Source: an uncultured Acetatifactor sp.
Lineage (GTDB): Bacteria > Bacillota > Clostridia > Lachnospirales > Lachnospiraceae
Direction: 5' to 3'
DNA length: 39,475 bases
Assembly (NCBI GenBank): GCA_947627535.1
Contig: CANQWM010000027.1
Location: 1-39,475, forward strand
Part shown: in pieces, positions 1 to 6,083 of the stretch
Layout: each line of letters opens with the position of its first letter
How positions within the stretch are numbered: the first letter of the stretch is position 1
Made by a program: the position numbers and the translations under genes
The notes under the pieces: generated by a model
Told to the model about the DNA's origin: nothing
The model's database searches: none
What the model saw: only the letters and a program-made list of their open reading frames with translations

Positions 1-216
1 CCGCCTCAGGGCGGTCCGTCCCTTCCGGCGAAGCCGTCGGCGCGGGGCTTGGGCTGGCACTGGCGCTTCCTTCCGCCTCAGGGCGGTCCGTTCCTTCCGG
101 CGAAGCCGTCGGCGCGGGGCTTGGGCTGGCGCTGGCGCTTCCTTCCGCCTCAGGGCGGTCCGTCCCTTCCGGCGAAGCCGTCGGCGCGGGGCTTGGGCTG
201 GCACTGGCGCTTCCTT
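1..216 (-). repeat. 72-bp in-frame coding tandem repeat (3 copies, continuing off the left edge)
   Basis: Copies lie at 1-72, 73-144 and 145-216. Copies 1 and 3 are identical. Copy 2 differs at two positions (92 and 131), both synonymous on the minus strand (GGG/GGA Gly and AGT/AGC Ser). The period of 72 is exactly 24 codons of the partial gene. Whether more copies lie beyond base 1 cannot be seen. Near-identity suggests recent expansion or homogenisation. Confidence 0.93.
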
Positions 217-445
217 CCGCCCCCTGGGAAGGGGGCTGAGGCGTTTCTCCGCCCGATGCGGCGCCTATGTTTGACAGGCTCAAGGAATCCGGATCCACCA
301 TTCCCAGCTGCAGAGCCTTCGCGCGGACCTCCGCATCTGTCATAGGCTGTCCGGCGTCCACCGTTATCCCCATGATCAGCGCCGTCAGTATCATGCCTGC
401 TCCGACTCCTCTGACAAGGCCTTTCAGATAATATCTACGCTTCAC
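1..445 (-). CDS. Membrane-anchored protein with 24-residue Ser/Pro/Ala repeats, partial (possibly MltG/YceG-like)
   Basis: This is the 5' part of a gene that leaves the window at base 1 with no stop in 148 codons. A GGAGGAG ribosome binding site sits 4 nt before a GTG start at 445. Residues 1-10 are basic and aromatic (MKRRYYLKGL), about 11-30 form one membrane segment, and 34-50 read PMTDAEVRAKALQLGMV. From residue 77 to the edge there are three tandem 24-residue repeats rich in Ser, Pro, Ala and Thr (starting EGSASASPSPAPTASPEG). These are likely an extracytoplasmic linker before a domain that is off-window. The short N-terminal anchor followed by TDAEV..A..LGM resembles what I recall of short MltG/YceG-like proteins near Lachnospiraceae flagellar operons. 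That assignment is inference, because the catalytic domain is not visible. The reading frame is supported by frame-preserving repeats whose only differences are synonymous. Confidence 0.75.
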   Translation of the reverse strand, partial: MKRRYYLKGLVRGVGAGMILTALIMGITVDAGQPMTDAEVRAKALQLGMVDPDSLSLSNIGAASGGETPQPPSQGAEGSASASPSPAPTASPEGTDRPEAEGSASASPSPAPTASPEGTDRPEAEGSASASPSPAPTASPEGTDRPEA

Positions 446-456
446 AGAACTCCTCC

Positions 457-494
457 AAAAAACATACCTGCCTGCCGTTCTCTCTTCGGCAGGC
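457..494 (-). terminator. Weak intrinsic terminator or attenuator hairpin
   Basis: An 8-bp GC-rich perfect stem (GCCTGCCG/CGGCAGGC; 470-477 and 487-494) has a 9-nt loop. On the minus strand it is followed after 7 nt by six Ts (457-462). It lies between the DUF6115-like stop codon (499) and the GTG start at 445. The gap between stem and T-run makes it less ideal than a canonical terminator, so it may only attenuate transcription into the repeat-bearing gene. Confidence 0.45.
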
Positions 495-498
495 GGAT

Positions 499-1224
499 CT
501 ATGACTGACCATTAAAAAGATCTATCACCAGCTTTACCTCTCCCACGCCCAGTCCCAGCTTTCTCGCGATCTGAACGTCGTTCTTTCCCTGACTGTAGAG
601 CGCGAGGATTTGTGCGTTGGAATTGACGCCAGTCTCCTCCTCCGGCTTTCCTCCGGCCGGCTGTTCAGAGGCAGCGCCATTTTCCTGTGCCGCCTTTGCC
701 ATCTGTTCCTCCGCCATCCTGACAAACGCTGCCTTAGGCGCCTGTTCCTCCCTGGCGCTTACATGCGCGTCTCCCGGTGTCTCAGCCGTCTCCGGCACCA
801 AACGCTGCATGCTGTTTACCGTCTCCTCGGCCTCCTTCACGGTGCGGTTCACCTCGGAAACCGTATTTTTCAGATTGGTATGCTTACTGTTGAGCATATC
901 ATAGAGGAACATCGCCTCTTCATGATTCCTGTGAATCTCTGCCAGCACGGTATCGGAATACTCGTTGATGGCCATGATCTTTTCATTGGACAGACGCTCA
1001 AGAGACCGCTCTGTCTTTTCCATGGCGTAAGTCACGGCTTCCTCCACCGTCCCGTCGACATGCTCCTTCACGGAATCCATCTCGCGGCTTACCATTTCCT
1101 TGATCTCTTCCCTTGCAACAGGCGAGATCTGCGTATGATCCCTGTCCTCTCCCGACGGGATCAGAAAGCTTAATACAAAAATGATTCCTCCCGCAATCAG
1201 CAGGAGGATCTCAACCACATCCAT
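499..1224 (-). CDS. DUF6115-type membrane coiled-coil protein, possible SwrB analogue
   Basis: The protein has 241 residues. One N-terminal membrane segment (about 4-22, VVEILLLIAGGIIFVLSFLI) is followed by a long acidic, probably coiled-coil region (about 30-140), a low-complexity Ala/Glu/Pro stretch, and a C-terminal helix-turn-helix-like motif (about 205-237) containing LYSQGKNDVQIARKLGLG. This matches my knowledge of DUF6115 proteins found with clostridial flagellar operons. The layout (TM, coiled coil, terminal GK.DVQIA-like helix pair) and the position after sigD recall Bacillus SwrB, an activator of flagellar export assembly. The SwrB link is inference. A GAGGA-type ribosome binding site lies about 5 nt before the ATG at 1224. 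No catalytic residues are apparent. Confidence 0.72.
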   Translation of the reverse strand: MDVVEILLLIAGGIIFVLSFLIPSGEDRDHTQISPVAREEIKEMVSREMDSVKEHVDGTVEEAVTYAMEKTERSLERLSNEKIMAINEYSDTVLAEIHRNHEEAMFLYDMLNSKHTNLKNTVSEVNRTVKEAEETVNSMQRLVPETAETPGDAHVSAREEQAPKAAFVRMAEEQMAKAAQENGAASEQPAGGKPEEETGVNSNAQILALYSQGKNDVQIARKLGLGVGEVKLVIDLFNGQS

Positions 1225-1265
1225 CCGTCCTCTTTCCCGCCGCGTTTTTACAGCGGCCGATCCAT

Positions 1266-1571
1266 TCAGATTTTTATGTCAAAACCGCCTCGGCCTTTTA
1301 CCACCACACGGTCCGTATTTCCCTGCTTCCGGCGTCTGCCACCGTCACCCTGGTATTCGTTTCTGCCCTTCTCCTTCGCGTCCGGATTCTGCTGGTGCCA
1401 TTCGGCGTCGTCGCTGTCGTGGACCTGTCTGATCTGCTGCTGCGTATTTTTCTGAACCTGCTGGCTGAAATTGGTCTGGTCAACAAAGCCTTTATTGTCC
1501 TCGTTGTGCTTTACTGTGGTATAGTCCTGAGACCTTGTGACTGCTGTCAACTCAATGGATGAAAATGCCAT
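1266..1571 (-). CDS. Small polar protein of unknown function in the flagellar operon
   Basis: The protein has 101 residues and is very hydrophilic, with no membrane segment or signal peptide. The N-terminus MAFSSIELTAVTRSQDY leads into a Gln/Asn/Asp-rich middle (residues about 38-60, with SQQVQKNTQQQIRQVHDSDD) and a basic Gly/Arg tail. AAAGGAG stands 8 nt before the ATG at 1571, which makes it a credible gene. It lies 42 nt after the DUF342 gene and 41 nt before the DUF6115-like gene, so it belongs to the same transcript. I do not recognise a family. Conservation of this small gene at the sigD end of related operons would be the main support for a motility role. Confidence 0.68.
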   Translation of the reverse strand: MAFSSIELTAVTRSQDYTTVKHNEDNKGFVDQTNFSQQVQKNTQQQIRQVHDSDDAEWHQQNPDAKEKGRNEYQGDGGRRRKQGNTDRVVVKGRGGFDIKI

Positions 1572-1613
1572 TGTCTAGGCTCCTTTCCCGCCCGGTATGG
1601 GCCTTGCCGCCAA

Positions 1614-3203
1614 CTACATGGCCTTTAAGGTAATCTCACCTTTTTCCCGGACAAACTTGCAATACTGGAAATCGGACTGTATGGTTCTTGTCGCGTCGCC
1701 GATAATGATCGTGGTGCCGGGATAGATCTCGTTGTTGATCACGACCTCCGCCATCTTCTGGATCTCCATCATGGAGCGGAACCGCGCCATTCTCTCATTC
1801 ATCTGCTCCAGCTCGGCGCCCTTCTCCTCCACCAGCTTTGCCACGCTCTTCATGTATTTCAGCTGGCTCTCATTGTACTGAAATCCCTTTCCGATCTTCT
1901 CCTTGAAATTGTTCAGGATGACCTCCGCGTTTTTCACGGTCTTGGCCTGTTCCTCCACCGCCTTTGTCAGGCGGCTGTACTGGGTCTTGATCAGCGGGTT
2001 CACGCCCACCTCCAATATGGTGGAAGCTCCCATGCCGGCGCCGATGGTCTTCGCTGTAATCTTTACACCGGCCTGTACATACCCTCCGACGATAACGCCC
2101 TTTCGGCCATCCACGCGGACCTCGCCGCCCGCCGAAACCCTGCTGTGCAGGATTGCTTCCGCCTCCACGTAACCGCCTGCGACCACTCTGGCATTCTCCA
2201 GGAATTTTACGATGATATCGCCGCCCGCCTTCAGATACCCCTTCTGCATACCGTTCATGCCCTTGGCGATGACGATGTTGCCCCCGGCGATCACTCTTGC
2301 CCCCTCCACGAGGCCGTTGATGATCACATTGCCGCCCGCCTTCACTTCATAGTTTTCGGCCACGTTCCCTTCCACCAGAACGCTTCCCTCATAATCGATA
2401 TTGCCGGTGGAGATATCCACGTCCTTTATCTCATAGACATCGTTCACGAACACCTTGTCGTCCACAAGCGATACGTGCCCGTCCACCTGGGTGGTGATGA
2501 CAAGCTTATCCTCTGACAGCTGGATGTTCCTTCCGAATTTCAGCACCGCCTTGCGCACATCTCTGGGCCGTATGACCTGCCCGTAAATATCATGCCCCTC
2601 GATCCCGGGCTGTTCCGGTATGATTCTGGCCAGTACGTCGCCCTTTCTGCACTGGTTGATCGTGGTCATATGAAAATAATCCACGCTGCCGTCCTCCCGC
2701 AGCGTAGGTCTTCTGTGCATATCCGTGTTAAAGCAGTATTCAATGCTGGCGTCCTGGCCCTGCACAGGCGGCTGTCCCTTGGCCGCAAACAGATCCTCAC
2801 AGTACATCCCCTGGGAATTGAAATGATACTGCAGACTATCCGTCTGGATCCCGAACACGATCCCCTTTGTCCGCAGGTCCTTCAGGAAATCATCCATCGT
2901 CAGTCTGCTGCCCGTACTGGAAGGGGGAATAAACCGAACCAGCGCGGTCATATTATCCTCGTCAATATTCAGATCATAAGATTCCGGAAAAGAAGGACAG
3001 GGGCCCTTGCCCAGATGGCAAAGCCCGTCGCTCTCCTCCATGAGCTGCATCTCTATCCGTTTTCTGTCATAGACGATTCCGAGACCGTCCAGATATCCAA
3101 ACAGCTCCCCGGGACGGATGTCCTCGCCGCCATCCTTCGGCTGAATTATCTGAAGACCGTATCCGCCGGGATCGTCCACCAGGCGAAAGTAACCGTTCTG
3201 CAT
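1614..3203 (-). CDS. DUF342 / FapA family polymer-forming protein
   Basis: The protein has 529 residues. The N-terminal half contains the IIPEQPGIEGHDIYGQ region typical of DUF342 proteins. Residues about 220-370 form a repetitive, Gly/Val-rich right-handed beta-helix-like segment (repeats such as EVKAGGNVIINGLVEGARVI). A coiled-coil stretch follows at about 410-480, and then a short beta-rich tail. FapA/DUF342 proteins are linked to cell-surface or flagellar placement functions in some bacteria, but the precise role is not settled. It lies 28 nt downstream of sigD with a weak GGGGAT ribosome binding site, so it is probably co-transcribed. No signal peptide is seen, consistent with a cytoplasmic scaffold or polymer. 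The family call is firm and the function is open. Confidence 0.85.
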   Translation of the reverse strand: MQNGYFRLVDDPGGYGLQIIQPKDGGEDIRPGELFGYLDGLGIVYDRKRIEMQLMEESDGLCHLGKGPCPSFPESYDLNIDEDNMTALVRFIPPSSTGSRLTMDDFLKDLRTKGIVFGIQTDSLQYHFNSQGMYCEDLFAAKGQPPVQGQDASIEYCFNTDMHRRPTLREDGSVDYFHMTTINQCRKGDVLARIIPEQPGIEGHDIYGQVIRPRDVRKAVLKFGRNIQLSEDKLVITTQVDGHVSLVDDKVFVNDVYEIKDVDISTGNIDYEGSVLVEGNVAENYEVKAGGNVIINGLVEGARVIAGGNIVIAKGMNGMQKGYLKAGGDIIVKFLENARVVAGGYVEAEAILHSRVSAGGEVRVDGRKGVIVGGYVQAGVKITAKTIGAGMGASTILEVGVNPLIKTQYSRLTKAVEEQAKTVKNAEVILNNFKEKIGKGFQYNESQLKYMKSVAKLVEEKGAELEQMNERMARFRSMMEIQKMAEVVINNEIYPGTTIIIGDATRTIQSDFQYCKFVREKGEITLKAM

Positions 3204-3231
3204 AGTATTATCCCCGTCATAATCAAAAAAA

Positions 3232-4005
3232 TCAGTTGTCCAAAAGAATTCCCATGTAACCGCCCATCTTTGCTTTCATTTTCTGCAGCGCCCTCGTATG
3301 CAGCTGCGAGACCCTGGACTCCGATACCTCAAGGATATTGCTGATTTCCTTTAGAGTCAGTTCCTCGTAATAATACAGCGTAATGACCTTCTGCTCTTTT
3401 TCCGTAAGCAGCTTCAGGGCTTCCCCCAGAACCCTGGTAAGTTCCTCCTTTTCCACCTTCTCTTCCGGAGACTCGAAGGTGGACGTCATATTCCTGTTGT
3501 AATCCCTGGGCACGTCGCTGCCCTGTTCCATATACTCGTTGAGAGATACCAGACCCGTAATCTTCATCTGGGACTGCCATTCAAGATATTCGCCGTCCGT
3601 GATCCCAAGTCCCTTTGCAATCTCCTCGTCTGTGGCGGCTCTGCCGGTCCTTTGCTCCACTTCCCTGATCACAGCCTCGATCCGCTTCTGTTTCTGGCGG
3701 ATCGTGCGGGGGATCCAGTCCATCCGGCGGACCTGGTCCAGGATGGCGCCCCGGATACGGAGACTGGCATAGGTCTCAAACTTGACCTCCTTTAAGCAGT
3801 CAAACTTATCAATGGCGTCTATCAGGCCGAAGATCCCGTAGCTCACCATATCCTCATATTCCACATTGTAACCCAGGTACATGCTGAGCCTTCCGGCGAC
3901 GACCTTCACAAGAGGAGCATACTCCAGGATGATCTTTTCTCTGGCTTCCGGCGATTTTGTCTTTGCATATTCTTCAAGCAGTTTTTTTCTGCCTGCCTCA
4001 TCCAT
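3232..4005 (-). CDS. sigD: RNA polymerase sigma factor for flagellar/chemotaxis regulon (SigD/FliA/WhiG family)
   Basis: The protein has 257 residues, normal for sigma-28. Region 2 contains DMVSYGIFGLIDAIDKFD and FETYASLRIRGAILDQVR (about residues 52-90). Region 3 follows with IPRTIRQKQKRIE. Region 4 has LTEKEQKVITLYYYEELTLKE and ISNILEVSESRVSQLHTRAL (about 199-240). It directs transcription of late motility genes such as flagellin, none of which is in this window. AAAGGAG lies 8 nt before the ATG at 4005. Its place near the 3' end of a very long operon matches Bacillus subtilis, where distance from the promoter limits SigD level and gives on/off motility. No FlgM anti-sigma gene is seen here. 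Confidence 0.96.
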   Translation of the reverse strand: MDEAGRKKLLEEYAKTKSPEAREKIILEYAPLVKVVAGRLSMYLGYNVEYEDMVSYGIFGLIDAIDKFDCLKEVKFETYASLRIRGAILDQVRRMDWIPRTIRQKQKRIEAVIREVEQRTGRAATDEEIAKGLGITDGEYLEWQSQMKITGLVSLNEYMEQGSDVPRDYNRNMTSTFESPEEKVEKEELTRVLGEALKLLTEKEQKVITLYYYEELTLKEISNILEVSESRVSQLHTRALQKMKAKMGGYMGILLDN

Positions 4006-4051
4006 GGGACCTGCTCCTTTCCTGGGGTTTTATGTTCTGGCCATAGCGCGG

Positions 4052-4345
4052 TCAGGCTTCACTCTGTTCGGGAACATCTTCTTCCTGCGCAGGCTCCTGT
4101 CCGTCCTCCTGGCCCTCGCTGTCCTTCTCGATAACATCTCCCTCTTCCAGCCGGCGCTTTTCGTTCTGCTCCTCAAAATAATCCAGAGTCCATTTCATCA
4201 CGCTTCCCAGCAGGAAAAAGATTAACATCACGACGAAAAGCGATACCAGCTTTCCAAGCAGGGTATATTTTCTGATAAATGTAATGATGCATGTGACGGC
4301 CCCGGCTGCCAGCATCAGAAGCAGCGGTAGATACTTTCTGTTCAT
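4052..4345 (-). CDS. Small two-TM membrane protein between cheD and sigD, unknown function
   Basis: The protein has 97 residues. Two hydrophobic helices (about 5-23 and 31-53) are joined by a short basic loop (FIRKYTLLGK), so both termini probably face the same side. An acidic tail follows (about 57-97, Glu/Gln-rich, with KDSEGQEDGQEP). GAGGAAGT stands just before the ATG at 4345. It lies 27 nt after cheD and 46 nt before sigD, inside the operon. I recognise no domain. Its position next to sigD and its small membrane/acidic-tail design suggest an accessory or regulatory motility role, but this is only inference from context. Confidence 0.7.
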   Translation of the reverse strand: MNRKYLPLLLMLAAGAVTCIITFIRKYTLLGKLVSLFVVMLIFFLLGSVMKWTLDYFEEQNEKRRLEEGDVIEKDSEGQEDGQEPAQEEDVPEQSEA

Positions 4346-4372
4346 ACTTCCTCGTTTCTGCCCGCGGCGGTA

Positions 4373-4864
4373 TCAGATAACCGTTTCCGATTTGCCGACT
4401 GCGCGGATATGAAACTCGCCTGTCTCAGGATAGAACACCACCGTTCTTCCGTAATTTAAGCCCGTATCCTCGGCCAGAATTGGAATTTTCAGTTCCTTTA
4501 GCTTTGCCTTTGTCGCCTCCACGTTGCGCTGTCCCACCTGTCCCATGGGAGAGGCGCCGCCCTGAAAGGAAAACATGGTGGCTCCTCCCGCGATCTTCGC
4601 GACCATGCGGCTGCGCTTTGCGCCAAGCTTCTCCATCTGTTGTACCAGTTCCACGATCCCCGTGTCGGCAAATTTTGCGACAGTCAAATGCCCGTTTCTG
4701 ATGGCGGTGCTGTCCGGCAGCATCACATGTGCCAGCCCCCCGATCTTTGTCACTGGATCCCGGATCGCGATTCCCACGCAGGATCCAAGCCCCAGCGTCG
4801 TCACCCCATTGGGGCTTACACAGGTCTTAAGATCCGCCATTCCCACTTTGATTATTTCACTCAT
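4373..4864 (-). CDS. cheD: Chemoreceptor glutamine deamidase CheD
   Basis: The protein has 163 residues, typical for the family. The catalytic Cys29 lies in LGLGSCVGIAIRD and His46 in GGLAHVMLPD. The GGA.MF core and the RNV region later in the chain are also conserved. CheD deamidates specific glutamines on methyl-accepting chemoreceptors and, in Bacillus-type systems, binds CheC to tune CheY-P phosphatase activity. cheC lies immediately upstream, with 61 nt between the genes, so the interacting pair is intact. The ribosome binding site is weak (AAGGATATGG upstream of the ATG at 4864). The chemoreceptors it would act on are not in this window. Confidence 0.95.
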   Translation of the reverse strand: MSEIIKVGMADLKTCVSPNGVTTLGLGSCVGIAIRDPVTKIGGLAHVMLPDSTAIRNGHLTVAKFADTGIVELVQQMEKLGAKRSRMVAKIAGGATMFSFQGGASPMGQVGQRNVEATKAKLKELKIPILAEDTGLNYGRTVVFYPETGEFHIRAVGKSETVI

Positions 4865-4925
4865 GAGTCACTACCATATCCTTCACGCCTTAATTTCTGT
4901 CTGTCCTCATTCAGGCCCCGCCGTA

Positions 4926-5549
4926 TCAGACAACGGGCAGCCCCAGCGACGTCAGAATCTTGGAGTAGGACTCCAGATCGGGAATCAGGATAAAGTACCC
5001 GTCCAGCTCCACTTCATCATAAAACTGTGACTGAATCAACAGTATCTTATCTCCAAAAATGCCAAACTGAATTGCAGGGACGCTCAAAATTGCCCCCGCC
5101 ATATCAACTGTCAGCGCCGGAGGCGTAGGGATAATTTTTAAATTGGTCATGGTGGACAGGGAGTTCAGATACGCTCCCGTGATAATATTGCCCACCTCCT
5201 TCATGGCAGACAGACCCATTTCCTCAAATTCCGTGCCTTCGGGCAGCATCCCCATCGTAATCTTCCGGATCAGGTGCTTTGCACTCTCCTCCTCCACCAA
5301 AAACATCATGCTTCCGGTAATGTCGCCTTCCACGCCGAGGAACACACCCACCATGATCTGCTCCTCGCCGCCCATCATGTCTCCTACATCGGAGAAGGGC
5401 AGCAGCCTGACCTGAGGGACCTTCATATCCACCTTGCACTGGAGCATCTGGGACAGGGCCGTCATGGCATTCCCCGCTCCGATATTGCCTAATTCCTTAA
5501 GGACGTCATAATAATTTTCGGTAACCTGTTCAAGCGTCATCTCTCCCAT
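4926..5549 (-). CDS. cheC: CheY-P phosphatase CheC
   Basis: The protein has 207 residues. Both phosphatase signatures of the form D/S-x3-E-x2-N are present: DVLKELGN (near residue 15) and SAMKEVGN (near residue 114). The protein should therefore be active at both sites. CheC dephosphorylates CheY-P, more strongly when bound to CheD, whose gene follows directly. AAAGGAG lies 9 nt before the ATG at 5549. The operon also encodes fliY with an intact double phosphatase motif, so the organism likely has two CheY-P sinks, one soluble and one at the switch. Confidence 0.95.
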   Translation of the reverse strand: MGEMTLEQVTENYYDVLKELGNIGAGNAMTALSQMLQCKVDMKVPQVRLLPFSDVGDMMGGEEQIMVGVFLGVEGDITGSMMFLVEEESAKHLIRKITMGMLPEGTEFEEMGLSAMKEVGNIITGAYLNSLSTMTNLKIIPTPPALTVDMAGAILSVPAIQFGIFGDKILLIQSQFYDEVELDGYFILIPDLESYSKILTSLGLPVV

Positions 5550-5581
5550 GAGAAATGTCTCCTTTCAGAAATTGTCTTTGC

Positions 5582-6067
5582 CTATCCCTCAAGGCTGATC
5601 GCATTTAAATCCACCAGGGAAATCAATTCACCGTTGTGCTTTCCCACCGCATTGATGAGATTTGCCTTGCCCTCTTTATTGTTTTCCCCGATTTTCTCAA
5701 TATCGTCCACGTTAAGGCTGACGACTTCCTTCACCTCGTCCACGATAAAGCCCACGTTTCCTTCCTGTTCCAGGTTCAGAACCAATATCCTCGTAGCTTT
5801 TGTGATCTCATCCGCCTCAAGGTTCATTCTCAGCCGCATACTGAGCACAGGGATCACAACGCCCCGGAGGTTGATCACCCCCTTCAGGTAAGCCGGCATC
5901 TTCGGCACACGGGTCACATGCTGCATCCTGGTGATCGTTTCAATATTCCGGATATCAATTCCGTACTGCTCTTCCCCCAGCCTGATCACGATATACTGGA
6001 TGGTCTCCGAAGAGCGCTGGTTCTCCTCGTCGGGAACCTGACTGCTGAATTTTGTACTCAACTCCAT
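5582..6067 (-). CDS. cheW: Chemotaxis coupling protein CheW
   Basis: The protein has 161 residues from the preferred start. One CheW domain covers about residues 25-157, with YIVIRLGEEQYGIDIRNI, PAYLKGVINLRGVVIPV and the C-terminal NGELISLVDL all recognisable. It bridges chemoreceptors and CheA in the signalling array. The ATG at 6067 was chosen over the in-frame ATG at 6073 because GGGAG stands 7 nt from the former but only 1 nt from the latter. It follows cheA after 16 nt and precedes cheC by 32 nt. Confidence 0.95.
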   Translation of the reverse strand: MELSTKFSSQVPDEENQRSSETIQYIVIRLGEEQYGIDIRNIETITRMQHVTRVPKMPAYLKGVINLRGVVIPVLSMRLRMNLEADEITKATRILVLNLEQEGNVGFIVDEVKEVVSLNVDDIEKIGENNKEGKANLINAVGKHNGELISLVDLNAISLEG

Positions 6068-6083
6068 ATCCATACTCCCTTCT

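Noticed and set aside
49..345. Plus-strand repeat-containing open frame at the left edge
   Set aside because: The same 72-bp repeat is coding on the minus strand with a proper GTG start, anchor helix and synonymous-only variation. The plus frame is a mirror of it.
3204..4372. SigD-type promoter near sigD
   Set aside because: No TAAA-N15-GCCGATAT-like sequence was recognised by eye in the short intergenic gaps around sigD.
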